In this document: one piece after another, positions 48,668 through 60,633 of the stretch
Layout: each line of letters starts with the position of its first letter
How positions within the stretch are numbered: position 1 is the stretch's first letter
NCBI GenBank assembly: GCA_025890175.1
Contig: JANPYM010000013.1
Coordinates: 666,892 to 730,891, forward strand
Origin: Ciborinia camelliae
Taxonomy: Eukaryota > Ascomycota > Leotiomycetes > Helotiales > Sclerotiniaceae
Direction of reading: 5' to 3'
Length of the DNA stretch: 64,000 nucleotides
Notes under the pieces: generated by a model
Databases searched by the model: none
What the model was told of the DNA's origin: nothing
What the model saw: only the letters and a program-made list of their open reading frames with translations
Position numbers and translations under genes: made by a program

Positions 48668-50369
48668 GATTGCTGTTGGTCAAGTTGATCAAAGTTGAAG
48701 TTGTAATGGATGTTGAAGATCCTTGAATTGAAAGTTTTCGATTTCGACAGTGTGTACAGAAAAACAAACTACTCTTCTGAGGCACTCAATAATGTCAAGC
48801 AAGCGCTTGAAATAAGTAATATGGTGGAATGGGGAAGGGTAGAAGGAATATTTCGTGGATGCGACCGGTGCAATATCAAGATTCTTCTCTTTTTTTTTCC
48901 GTTGAAGGGAACGAGGTGAAATCAAATCTGATTGCGATCACTGGAGATAACTCTGGTGACACAGAAAAAGCTCTCTCAAAAGGAAATGATAGTACAAGAT
49001 TGCAGTAATGCTGCTATTGTGATGTTTTTTCTTTGAAGTCTGCTGCTTTCCTCCACACGACAAAACAATTGCTCCACCAAGATGATCCGCTCTTTTGCTC
49101 TCTTCTTTGTATGATTCTTTTCCTCCAAATAATTATTTTTCCTTCCACAATTTCTTCCCAACAGAGTGTTATCTGTTCCGATCGTATAATACTTTTCTTT
49201 TGATGCGAAACTGATCGTAAAGGTGTGGTCGCGTCAATGTTGTTTGTCGTAATTATGGTGAAAAGAAGTTGTTGATTGATTGAAGATGAAGTGGAAAGAA
49301 AGACTTTTGGGGCGAAGGTGACAAACTCTTTGTACTAAGCCTGAATGACATGACTAACCCAACGCTACCTAGCTGATTATCTCGGGTGCTACCTAGTGTG
49401 AATACTGTACGGCTTATGGCATCTGAAAACGTGTTGATAAGCTAAGCGATGTTTGGCTATGATACGCGGCAGGCACGGCCGCTTAACTCCGCTTCCTCGG
49501 CACGACAAGAGATACGAACATTAAGTGTGAATACTATTAATTTTCAAGTACCACTTCTTCTCAAGAGTCTACCTACATACAGCAAGTTTGGAACCTCACC
49601 CCACACTCTTCACGTAGGGATGGCGGGCTTATATCACACGGATATGAATCTCAATATCGAAAAATAATATATAATATCTATCTAACCTCTAACCTCTAAC
49701 CTCCCATGCTTTCTTGCCCACAAATTCCAAGTATCTAGGCAGTTATCTGATAGACTCGAAAGTACGATCGCTGATTCGGAGGACACAATACGACGACATG
49801 GTGTTTCCAATTATTGCAAGGCCGAAAGAAGATCGTTGCTTATATCTGTAAAGAGGACACTGAACTTCAAACTTCAAATACAGAGGTGTGCTTGATCAAC
49901 ATTTGATTCAGCCTCTGCTTCCGTCCGGGGTTTCATCTCAAATGTGGCATTGCCTGTCCATGGTATTACCACTAGAGATAGGTATATCAATGGCGGTGCC
50001 TTGTGGTGGGGAGTGGTAGAGGTAGATGAGGTAACAGGTATGATGAACTTGTGGAAGATTGTTGAAATTAATTCGGGTTCTTTGAGAACTGGTGGTGCTA
50101 ATGCGATTGGTGCTTGGTTCGCCTTCCAAGGCCAAATTATCAACACTCGCACTGGATGATCGTCGTTTTGAGCGCAGAAGAAATCTGCCCGTACCTTCGC
50201 CAAGTTGATGTTCATTGATTGAATGCTCCGGTTTTTGAGACGGGCGGGAACAAAACACTCCCAACACCTCTCTCTGCCAAGGTAAGAGATAGTCGTCAGG
50301 GTTTCGAGGGGAACAATTTCTTGACCTCCAAGCCGAAGGCGAGGGTCATTATGCGCGAGAGCTAGCTGC
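48668..50369. other. Region upstream of Mpe1, with an open minus frame near its end
   Basis: 48668-49870 holds no gene that I can support. From 49874 to 50437 the minus strand has a 187-codon open frame with protein-like sequence (for example LGREGCW-like LGRERCWECFVPARLKNRS). It overlaps the 3' end of the ORF at 50370-50921 in another frame and may be its further exon, but I could not fix the splice sites. Confidence 0.4.
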
Positions 50370-50921
50370 TCATTGCCATGTTTTCTGCGACTCCCCAGTC
50401 TCACCAACTTCCGCCCACCACCCACCACCCGCCACACTCCACCGATGAAATCTCATCAATCTGTTACCAAGTTCATATCTCTCGCTTGAAATTTGTCCGT
50501 CCTCCAATGGAGAGAACGGTTGTGGAACCCCAGGAGAGGTCCCAACCGGCTCTCCTAGATTTTCCAGGAGCGTATATCTTCTCTTCATCCTCTCCGCCTT
50601 TCTCGTCGCTATGACTTTCGGATCCGCCTTCCACCCCTTCCACCAACTCCAGTTCTGCCTGTTCTCCCATTCTATAGTACCAGGCTTTGCTTCCCGCATG
50701 GCTCTTCTCTTCTCTGCGCTACAGTCGATGCAGAGTTTGGTGCAGCCGATTTTGTGATTTTGGTTCACACACCATGCCGGTAGAGCTTCCGCTCTACATC
50801 TGAGTGCACAATATCTTTCCATTTCTTTTTCTTCGATAGATCTATTATTCTTGAAGCAAGATCTGATCTGTTTGGCGACCTCGCAGCCGCACGAGTATTG
50901 GACGGTTGAATATTCGCACAT
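50370..50921 (-). CDS. Hypothetical cysteine-rich protein
   Basis: ATG 50921 opens 183 codons. The first 75 residues hold about ten cysteines in pairs (MCEYSTVQYSCGC, CALRCRAEALPAWC, GCTKLCIDC), suggesting a metal-binding or disulfide-rich module. A basic Trp-rich stretch (WSWWKGWKADP, RKAERMKRRY) and a Gly/Trp-rich end follow. No signal peptide. The C-terminus may be wrong: a second open frame (49874-50437) overlaps and could be joined by splicing. Function not recognised. Confidence 0.5.
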   Translation of the reverse strand: MCEYSTVQYSCGCEVAKQIRSCFKNNRSIEEKEMERYCALRCRAEALPAWCVNQNHKIGCTKLCIDCSAEKRRAMREAKPGTIEWENRQNWSWWKGWKADPKVIATRKAERMKRRYTLLENLGEPVGTSPGVPQPFSPLEDGQISSERYELGNRLMRFHRWSVAGGGWWAEVGETGESQKTWQ

Positions 50922-52083
50922 GGTTTCGGCCCACAAAAGGGAATATATCGATGGAAAGAGTGTGGTTTGTTATGAAAACGCACAACTCTGACTGGCTGTA
51001 ACGGAGCCTCTACACGAATTCTCGTAACAATTCGAGCTTTGAAATGATTAAGCTCGCCTGGATTCGAAAATTATGTGTTCATTGAGCAAAATCTTGACGA
51101 GAGCATTCGGCAAAGAGTAAAAGTACTGGTGTGGGATTATGCTCCAATCAAAATGACGAAAACTTTCGAAAATTCACCGCCGTGTTCTGCCTCACAGAAC
51201 CGAGATTGCATGCCGAAGCACCTAAGGGAAAATCATCTTCATTGCTACCCAAAATTACACAATTAAGTTAAATTGTCCATCCCAATGCCTCAACTGTTTC
51301 CATCTCAGCAACGAACACAAAAATTAACCCGCCAACGCTAAATGAGTTCGCAACCTTCATTTGAAGAGCGGCTTCTCCTCGGTTCTGCTCGTGGAGAGAC
51401 TCAAGGTTTAGCGATGTGGGATTGAAACCCAGCTGAGAAAAATCATTCGCAGAAGGTGGATGCTGATGTGGTTGTCGGGTTTCAAACTCATCTTCTGCAT
51501 GGTCGAAGTCATGCCCTTGCCTTTTATGCACTCCGAGTAAGAGGAATATCTACGACCCCACTCGTCTGTAATGGAGACGGTGCAACCGTGCTAGATGAGC
51601 AAGTTGATGCTTGGGTTGAAGCATAATCCACAAGAATCCAAAGCCATTTATACTCCCCGAATTACTTCTCAAAACCCCATTCCCATTCCCCTCCAACTAA
51701 CACTTGCTCTTCTCAAGGAGCTTCTACTTCTCAATCGGGTGCTATTTCCCCTATAGCGTTGAGAGGCACTTCCTCTCTACCACTTTCTCAGGCGCTAAGG
51801 ATTGCAAGATTCTTAGCATCGGTGGATGCATAGATGATCATCCAGTCCATGAGAAGTTTTCAGACATATTAGTCATATCCGCTTTGCTATTTCTAGTATA
51901 ATAAGTAGCAGGCAAAGTTTCCACATTTTGGTGATTGCTTTTGACTGAGCTTCGCGGGAAGAACTTTAATGGCCAATGAATCTTTTATCTTCGGCATCAT
52001 CCGGGTGGCCAGGGCTGGCGATGCCAGGAGATGTCAATATACTGCCATCCGTGCTTATTGAAAGTTTTATATCTATTACAGAC
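50922..52083. other. Region between two orphan ORFs
   Basis: A minus frame at 51268-51531 (FSQLGFNPTSLNLESLHEQN) is protein-like but short and has no clear start; it may be part of a decayed gene. Nothing else seen. Confidence 0.35.
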
Positions 52084-52626
52084 TTATCCTGACTGGACAA
52101 TCTCGACATGTTCGCCATCATGGGAACTTGTTCTAATTGCTTCCAAGTTACTCTCAGCTCGAACCGTATAATCTTTAAGAAATAGTCTTTTTGAAAAGAA
52201 CTTGAGCTTACTTAAGAGCCGATGGTGGTTTTGAAGTGTTTTGCTCCTGTTGGGCTCAACAGCCATCCGCAACTCAAAGCTTTCGTAGTCCGTAGCTGTG
52301 GTGGTAGGCGGCGTAGTCGAGAATGACTCAACTATCAAGACTTGTCTTGTTGAACCAGTTATCCCCTCGACTAGCGAGCACCAGGATCCGAGGTTCTGAA
52401 GTTTTGATGCAATGGCCGCAGATCGAGAGATGAGAGTGTTTTCTTGTAAAGTTTTGAAAATTCGGCAGCGAAACTTACTAAATATTGCCTCGGGGCAGTA
52501 GCCTGCGATGAAATCCATTGTGTTATTGTGAAACAAGAGACAATAAAATACCCCACTTCCATAATTGCACCCTGGCGCTCTTGACAAGACCTTCCAGCTA
52601 TTCCACTTTCCACCTGTTGGCGCCAT
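52084..52626 (-). CDS. Hypothetical protein
   Basis: ATG 52626 (in GCCATG-type context on the minus strand) opens 180 codons. Content is mixed: an N-terminal part with GSGVFYCLLFHNNTMDFIAGYC, a Ser/Thr-rich middle, and a basic region (LLSKLKFFSKRLFLKDY). The frame is open upstream of the ATG. The words TATCTATTACAGACTTATCC near its 3' end (about 52068) have a diverged twin at about 52752, so the locus may be an old tandem duplicate. No recognised domain. Could be a remnant rather than a working gene. Confidence 0.35.
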   Translation of the reverse strand: MAPTGGKWNSWKVLSRAPGCNYGSGVFYCLLFHNNTMDFIAGYCPEAIFSKFRCRIFKTLQENTLISRSAAIASKLQNLGSWCSLVEGITGSTRQVLIVESFSTTPPTTTATDYESFELRMAVEPNRSKTLQNHHRLLSKLKFFSKRLFLKDYTVRAESNLEAIRTSSHDGEHVEIVQSG

Positions 52627-55600
52627 GTTTTCCCTGGCGATCTCAATGAATTCATTGTATTAGTGATCAAGTACTTCAATTCATTGTCTTCGAGACCCCA
52701 ATCTTCCTCAGGCAAATCATCTTCGCTTCAGATTTGTCTTCATCTGTATTGAAGGCTTTGTATCTATTGCAGGCTTATCCCGATCAATCCTCATAGTGTG
52801 GGTGCTTGATGCAGGAGGTCAAGCAAAGCCACATGTAGGCACCGTCCGCAGTAACTGGGGGACCTGGCTAGGCAATGGAAGGTTGGCGATGTTGAGATAG
52901 AGCCAGCGCGAGCTGGTGTCGCAACTGAGGTATTGCTCAAATATGATTCGAGTTTATTGACGTTTTCAAGTCTGCTGGTCTTTTGCATTCTTTTTTCTGC
53001 CTCGCTAAGCTCTTCATCCAAGTAAGTAAGAGACCAAAGCCATCTCGGGACAGGAAGATTGCCTGAACTCAGTTGTCAAGATTCAGGGCGCCTTTGAGGG
53101 TCGACGGGGTCGTAAGGAGATCAAAGAGACCAGGAATCCTCACAGGTGCAACCACATCATCATTGCGCTTGATAGGGTTGGTAAATAAATTGACAAAGGG
53201 GAGAGCCGCAATAGCCCGAAGGTGTATGGTAACAGTAGAAGCGCCTGTTATAATTTGTTTGCAGGTAGAAAGCTCCAGCACATTCTACTTTGTGCTTGTC
53301 GGGACGTTCATATACTGGTTGAGATTCTGAGACATGGCTCAATACCCAAGGAAGATGCTGGGATACCAGCTAAGAAAGTGACCTCAGGCGACAACGACTC
53401 ATGGTCCGCACAGAGCCCGGACGGACCATGAGTCGTCGTGCTAGATCGAATGCGATGACCTTTGGGTGATTCGAAACATACATGGCGATAAGCCATATAG
53501 CTTTGAGTTTGTCAGTTTCATCGAGAGTGAGGACCCGAGAGTAGTTCTCTTTTCTTCTTAACAGCATATCACCCTGGAATCGTGCTGTGGCGACGAGGCT
53601 CGCTGTAAGCTTCCAGAGCTTTGCTGACTTCGTAAGGATGTATGGACAGGGAATGATGAGCTATCGTTTTGTCTCGCTTCAAATGAAGCTATAGCTTTGG
53701 ATGATCCCATCCCCACTTCCAAAGCCAGGATTCGAAAGCTTCAAATGCCTTTCCGACTTCTTATTGTCCATACATGTATGATCTCCCGAGCATCGAAAGC
53801 AGATGAGGGGCGTTGGCGGACGGGTGTCGTCTTTACCCGATTTTGGTTCGTAAGCCCATACTATTTACTCCATTGAGGAGCAAAGTGTGGTCCAGAGATC
53901 TTTTACTTATTTGCTTGAAGAAACCTGAGAGTTTGAGCTTGATGGCGAGGCAGAAGAGCCAGCTAGACCCGTGCTCAACGATCTTTGTAAACTTTGGATG
54001 CAATATGGCTCTCCTCCAAAGGCTCATGGTAGTTGTCCCAACCATTCCTCTATAGTCATCCCCCAAATCATCCTCCGAATTCTCGAGAAGAGACTCGCAG
54101 TCGGTAAAGGGTGCTTTAGAATCTGGTTTTATGCGAGGCTGGCTTCATTGACATGAACTAAAATCCAGTATGAGAAGATCCATTTCCTGATCCACCCCAG
54201 AAGAAGTGAGCGCCAGCTGGAATTTGTTTATGCTGAACTGGAGTCAACTGTTTGAATCGAGTAAAAAGCATCATGACCAGTTGAATCGGAGTCAAAATAA
54301 CGACAACGAGTATCTGGAAAATGAGGAAGTGGTTGGTGCGAGGCAGATTCAACAACAATAACAGGTGAATCGGAGTCAAAATAACGACGAGCTACAGCGT
54401 GTCTTGTTCGAGCGTCATTTCAACCCTCAAGCTCAGCTTGGTATTGAGTCCATGTCAGAAATGGCAGGCTCTAAAAACAGTGGCGGCGTCGCTGGGTCCT
54501 GAACGTAGTAATATCTCTCGTTGCAGGTTATAGACTGAGATTGACCAAGGTTTGACCGGTGTTGAAGATATTCAGAGAGACGGTCACTTTGAATTCCATC
54601 TTCTGATTAGCTGTCTTTTCCCTCCGTTGATCGCCGCGGTAGTTGTTGCAGATGAAGATTTGAGACAGTCTACCATAAAATCGAGTTGGAATGTGGTGGG
54701 CACAAAACAACGAAGATCAGTGACTTTTTGAGCAACAAAGTTACGATCAAAGACGCCTGCCCTGTTCGTAATCGTTGTTGGTATCATCATCTTCTTCCTT
54801 TTTCTAAGAATTGTCAGCAATATTCTAGGAAACAGAATAATCATGTTTGACCACATGGGATATACCAACCTAACCAATGCACATCAAAAAGCCACGCCGA
54901 AGCGGCTAGAGGAAATGAGATATATTACTATGGAAACTGAGCTACTAAATAAAACAACCATCACATCTATGTCGAAGCCCATATGATACCCCGCCCGTTA
55001 AAGTCCCGACAATTCTTGAGCCTTTTCCATTTTCAACCACCATCTCCACCTCTTCCAATTGTGCACGGCCGTCAACAAATGATGCAAGACCTCTGCTCAT
55101 TTTCATACCGCGTCGATGTCCATCTATGTACACGAGACGGAAGCGGAGCTAGCAGAAGCTAGTTGAGACAGAAAGGTCCAATATCGAGATAAAATTTCAT
55201 TGACATCGATTCAAAGTTCTTTCTCTTGGTATTGGTGGCCCTTCCGATACTTATGAGACAATTGGCGAAATAGCCCCCTCATCACCTTTCTCCATGGCCA
55301 TCATAGAGCTGAAGAAAATAAGTTAGGATTATTTAAGGCGGCAAATTTAAGATAGTAGGGAAGGATGTTGGCACATACATTATGCCACGATGGGAGTTAG
55401 CAAGAGCAGCTTGATCGATCGAAGAGATCCATGGCATTTCTCAGAAGCCATTCCCAAGGGATGGTGGAATATAAAACCCAAGACGGGAATGATGACGTCG
55501 ATTCTCAGTCGGCTGTTTCAAGTCAGTTCCAGATACCCATTGGAAGAAAAAAGGAGATAGACTTACCAATTACTCTACCGGGAGAGGGGAGCTTGTCCAA

Positions 55601-56016
55601 GGAATCGGAGAGAGATGAATTCGATAATATCAATGTCTGGATTGACAAAAACACCCTTCTTATTTCCGTGGTATATAGAAGGGTGGAGCTGGATCATTGG
55701 ACGATAAACGCCCACCATTGCTTTTAATGCTCCATTGCAAGCATTTACAAGCTGGACGCTTAGCGCCCGGACCGGTGGTAGTACACTCATCATCATTCGG
55801 ATGAAGAATCCGGGATAGAGACTCTGACCTGGCGAGTAGGCAGGCGTGGAGGTCGTGACGAAGCCTTTGGGGCGATCTCCAGTAGAACGGCCATAGGGGT
55901 CGGAACAGCAGCAGCAGCAGGGATACCAAATTAGAAGAAATTGAGAGCAAGTTGCTTCCCAATGGTATCTTTGACGATGGGGGGTTAAGGTCACTATTGC
56001 TTACATCTTCTCTCCC
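52627..56016. other. Probable graveyard of minus-strand orphan genes
   Basis: Several minus-strand frames of 60-140 codons look protein-like but cannot be joined: 52791-53021 (DEELSEAEKRMQKTSRLENV), 53069-53281 (TIHLRAIAALPFVNLF), 53370-53567 (RVLTLDETDKLKAIWLIAMY), 54584-54877 and 55575-55994. Stops and frame changes separate them. A strong hairpin lies at 53394-53436. I cannot name a family. Confidence 0.35.
53394..53436. repeat. Perfect 15-bp inverted repeat with 13-nt loop
   Basis: Left arm ACGACTCATGGTCCG (53394-53408), loop 53409-53421, right arm CGGACCATGAGTCGT (53422-53436). Arms are exact reverse complements. It interrupts an otherwise protein-like minus-strand frame. Confidence 0.93.
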
Positions 56017-57054
56017 TTAGCTGCAATCGACAACGACTTTGAAGAGGGTGGTGTCATCTGGGGTAACCCAGAAACCGCAGGCTGTATTCGGGAAAGAGTG
56101 AAAGCGAAGAAATTTTGCGTCTTCGATACTCAATGCTGTCGTTAATCTGATCTCAGCAAGTCTGATGTAGTCATTATCTTTCCTCAGATACTCTTGGTTT
56201 AAGCACAGAATCAGAAGAAGAGACCCGCGGCTTTGCTGGTTCGCATAGATCAAAATGAAACACGCGATCTGAATTCTCTTACATCCATATACAACGACGA
56301 GATTGACTGCGGATAGTAAATGCGTAGAGCTGTTCACTGTGACGATTATGCTTCCGAAGCTATGTCTCGGATGGTAAGGTCGCTCGAAATTTGGTCTACC
56401 AGCTAAATTAGCGTCAGCTAAGGAGAATCTCGAGCGTAAGATTACTAACCTATCCGTTTCATTCCCAAGTCCTCTTGATCTACAGTGCTGATATTCATAG
56501 TCTGCCATGATCAAGTGAATACTGATTGTTGTCCACGGGCTTTGATGCTCTTGTGCTGCATGGACGCCATGGAACGCCATCATTTGTTGCAAAAAGTCGC
56601 ACCAAAAGATGAACCTTACTCCAAGGTGCACAGAGCAAGCATGAGTGCCATTTCTCAAACTATAGCTGTTGATGAAGTATTCGATGTGCGCTTTCTCGAC
56701 AACTTCGTTGCTGTCAGCAAGTGTTCTGCAAATGGGTGAAATGGACGATCTAAGCAGGCCAAGTGGTCTTCATCAGCGACGACGAGGCTTTATCGGAATT
56801 GAGTATTTAATGAGAAGATTCCATTCAATCTATCAATTCAGCTTTGTAGAATCAATTGAAGAATATTGCGGTGAAGTTCTGCAAGTGCAATCTCTCACTC
56901 ATCACCGAAAGCAGATTTCTCTACCAGCAGACTCAAAATTTACAATTTCCTCTCAAAGCGACGATGAGGTGTAAATAGGATGATTTAAAAGAATGAGAAT
57001 ACTCACAGAGAATACAGCTTCGTATTGAAATAACAATATCGATAAATTGCCCAT
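56017..57054 (-). CDS. Hypothetical protein, provisional multi-exon gene
   Basis: Two exons are well supported: 56725-56450 and 56395-56017, joined across a 54-nt intron (donor GTTAGT, branch GCTGAC/GCTAAT) in phase to read NETDR + PNFERPYHPRHSFGS. The upstream exon begins after TTTGCAG and reads TLADSNEVVEKAHIEYF. A possible first exon is 57054-57007 (MGNLSILLFQYEAVFS, context CACCATGG, donor GTGAGT), but its phase does not fit directly, so at least one more exon is needed. The C-terminal part has hydrophobic stretches (LLSAVNLVVVYGC, SLLLILCL). No family recognised. Confidence 0.4.
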
Positions 57055-59551
57055 GGTGTTGTTGATGGTATTGATAGAATGAAGTTTCTAAGATTGTGCA
57101 GTTTGAAGAAAGTAGGTTGCAGAAAACAGGAAACCAAAGACAAAACAAAGCAGAGATTTCCAGAACTAACTGTTTGTGGGAGCTAATCCTATCTAGGTCG
57201 CCGAGACTGGCTGGGGCGGGGGTCTGAGGTAAAGAGCTCTGTTTGCTCAGTCGACCTGATGTCCACCTTCATCACTTGAAGATCCAGAGGGGTTTGAAAG
57301 ACTCTGATGTGCTGTTAAGACTCTATCGATATCAATTGAAGTTGAAGAAACTTGGTATAAAGTTCTCATTAAGTTATTGTGGCTGGGAGGTCTTTTGAAG
57401 TTCTTTTGGGGTTGAGGAGAGACATTTCCTCAATTGCCTTAGGACACCACCGACTAAGCAAGCTGAACCTGCAGGTGAAGATTTGATCATGGATTAGAAT
57501 TCATTGTATTCTATTGGTCTTTTGTTGATCAGCTACTAGGTCTGATACACTGGAAGGACATATTTAGGTAGATGCCCAACCCATGTGTTTTTCCAGACCA
57601 AAATCCCCAGATGAGATTTCTTCCTACCAATTCTTTTAGATTAACACCCTTCTTGCCAAAGCTGTATGAAGAAAAGATATCCAATATACCCATACACTCA
57701 TCTATCTTGTCCAACTCCTATATACTGCGAATATATTGAGTGCACAGCCTAATCCATTCTATTGATTACTCTTGATGATTCATGAACCTAACAACAAATG
57801 AATAAACAAACCATCTATTTTAACCTTGATTATAAACAGCAATCTTAAGTCATCTTCTAGCTTTATGCTCTCAGAAAAAATGCAATGTTAAACAAACTAG
57901 CTGCACCAATGAACACTTGAAACCAATATACTCATCAATGGATGTACCTTTTCACCCTTAGTCTTCCTTTCAAAAATCTCTTTCACTCTATTAGACAATA
58001 CTACCAGACTCAAACATTCCTCAACTTCCTGCATAAAGTTGCAGAGTTATGGTTTTGGAGCCATCGGATTTATTGATCTTATGATATGGTTGTAGTGACT
58101 ATCAAGCTAGTGTATGTAGAACTATTTTATAACAACATGATTTACATGAGATTTGAGCATAATATAATTTTCCGATCTCCTTCCTCACTTTCCTAGCCAA
58201 AGAAGAAGAAGAAGAAAAAAGATTAAACTTCCCAATCCCACCAATACTAAGATCAATATACTCTCCTCATAAAGATTCCCCAACTCTTCGGTTCCAAGAC
58301 CTGAATCTTTTAGCTGGCCGTCCCCTCCTTGTGTCCCCTCTATCGAACAAACCTCCTCATTTCTTACATAAATCTCCCAAAGATGAATTCCAAGTATCGG
58401 CTTCTTCGACACCATTTAATACTTAAGACATGTGAGCACGAACGTCCATGTTACGTCTTCACCAAGCCCCGTCATACTACTGTGCCGAACACTTCATATT
58501 CAACAACCAACCCCTGATTACACTACATTCGAAAAGCAGCATGAATCTGTTGAAGAAATCAAGGAATATACTTCCTTCGCTCCCATATACATTTCGAATA
58601 CCGACCGACCGGCTTCCTTCTAACCCAGGCAGGACCCATGGGAGAAATTCTAATTATATTCTGACGATCTGAAGTTCTGACCGTTGCATCATGATCAATC
58701 ATAGAGTGATGTGCCCGTAGCAATATCTGATATGTATATGTATATGTATGAATGCGTGCGAATTTACTAACAACGAAGAGATTGGCAGTGGCACCGAACA
58801 ACTATTGCCTCATCGAATATCAAATTAAACCCTCATGAACATGTCAAGCTGTGGCAATCTACCCAATCACCAAACCAAGCCAAGCCAAGAAATGCCATAC
58901 ATACTCCACTCCAACCACGAGAAAAATCCCCCAAAAAGGATCAGAAAGATAGAGAGAAGGGTATAAAACGACATGAAAAGACACCATCCAGACAAGTAAG
59001 TAAGTATGCAAGCACGAGACGCGACCTTCTCCGATCGAAACCCCCGAATCCAATCATAAAACCAACTTCGAAGAAACCAGAAAGCTGAAACAGAAAAGCT
59101 TCGTAGGGATGGATGAGAGAAAAAAAACAGCAGAAGAGAAGAGATGATCTATTAAATATCGTCCCGAAATCACTATTCCGATCGCTCCGCTCTGGATGAA
59201 TATAAACATTACGATACGCGCCCAAGAATGTTGAATAGCCCTTATGCACCGCGTGAACTTTCCAGATCGCGCAAATCAAAGCCAGACGAGATCATACTAG
59301 CCAAAAAGTCAATCTACACTAGACCAGGCAAGAGCAGACCGTCAAGCCGAAAACCCAATTTTCCTGTCGGAATACCCTCGGTAGGAAATCCATCTCGCCG
59401 TCATGATTCATATGTCACATCGAAACCGCACCACTTCTCATCATTCATCAATACATCACTAACCGCACCTCTCTCGTCTCTCCCAAAGTTTCTCACCTCC
59501 TCAGATATTCCATCCCCTTTCCTCTCTCGCCTCGCCCTCTCGCCCTCTCCC
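57055..59551. other. Intergenic region
   Basis: No gene supported. Includes an A/G-rich stretch (58200-58225), a TATATGTATATGTATATG run (58732-58750), and the likely 3' untranslated region of the Yippee gene (up to 59551). Confidence 0.45.
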
Positions 59552-60633
59552 CTACAAACCCCCCACCCCACTATCCTGACTCTTACTAGCCTCGCTTTCC
59601 CTCTCCCTCCTCCTCTTATCCACCTTCCTAATTCTTCTTTTCTGCACCGCCTCCGCATCCCAAGTGCCCGAAAACAGGGCTTCACATTCATCTTCATCTT
59701 CCGAATCAAACTGGACCCATCCCCTCGCTTCATCGTCATCTTTACTAGCGACTTCCAATTCCCCAACCTGCATCGCACCGACCCCACCCAGCCCACGCAT
59801 GTCGCCCACCACATTCTCGCTTCTGCCTCCTTTTCCCTTTCCCTTTGCATGTCCGCATTGATAAAGAAGAGAATGCGGCAGCGTGTCCGCATCCTCCAAA
59901 CATGGCACCGTCACCACTCTCTTGGTTTCGAGAATAAACTTCCCAATCTTGTACCTCTGTCCTTCCTGAGATGCCCCCACGTACTTCCATCCCAACAATG
60001 TATCACAGACGATACAATTCACATCCGCAACCAGATGATGCCCGGTGAGTAACTCTCTGTTGACCGGCCGCCCCACTTTTATGTTCGCTAGATTTTTGGA
60101 CCGATCGTGGGCGGTGGGAGGAAAGGGGGGATGACGGGGACCGGGGAGGGAGGAGGAGGAGCAACGAGGTAGGCGCGCCCGTAGCGACCGGTAAACCCCT
60201 TGGAGACGATTTGAGAGGTGTAGGAGAGGTGGGTTGAACAGGTTATGCAGCGGATGGTGGAGGGATGGGGATGGGGACGGGTTAGGTGAGGGGGGGAGGG
60301 CGTGCGGTCGGTTGCGCGAGATAGAGGGGAGGTGGGTGTTGAGTAGAGTGGGTAGGTTGATTCATTATTTTGATTCTTCTCTCCGTTCTCCGCGGAAGAG
60401 GAATATGTGCGAGTGGGAAAGCTGTCGGAAATAGGCGATGCGATGGGGGTATTGCTACAACTGCTTGTGGTTGAGTAGCTTAATCCTGGGATCGAAGTCG
60501 ATGTGTCGACCGATGCTGCGGCGCTGGAAGTAGAGGTAGAGGTAGAGGTAGAGGTAGAGGTTTGGCGACGGCGAAAGGGGAATGCGAAAGAGGGGAGGAG
60601 GTAGGTTGGGAATATTAGGCGCTCGCTGGACAT
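59552..60633 (-). CDS. Yippee-domain zinc-binding protein, with a 1-nt frameshift
   Basis: Two overlapping frames together make one protein. The first (60633 to about 60098) has a Ser/Thr-rich start and then IRCITCSTHLSYTSQIVSKG and FTGRYGRAYLV; it stops at TAG just after a run of five T (plus strand 60093-60097). The second continues as NIKVGRPVNRELLTGHHLVADVNC, read here as NIKVGRPVNRELL and TGHHLVADVNCIVCDTLLGW, then YKIGKFILETKRVV and an acidic/basic tail to the stop at 59552. The two CxxC pairs and GxKY/ILE motifs are those of the Yippee zinc fold. One added A in the poly-A tract would give a 360-aa protein. No intron can explain the shift, so a sequencing error or recent mutation is likely. 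The cellular role of fungal Yippee proteins is unknown to me. Confidence 0.82.
60530..60560 (-). repeat. 6-bp in-frame microsatellite (TSTS... coding)
   Basis: Five GTAGAG units on the plus strand encode alternating Thr-Ser on the minus strand near the Yippee N-terminus. Length change would keep the frame. Confidence 0.9.

Noticed and set aside
59228..60052. 274-codon plus-strand ORF
   Set aside because: It is antisense to the second half of the Yippee gene. The minus strand carries conserved Yippee motifs, while the plus translation is low-complexity Pro/Ser with no domain.
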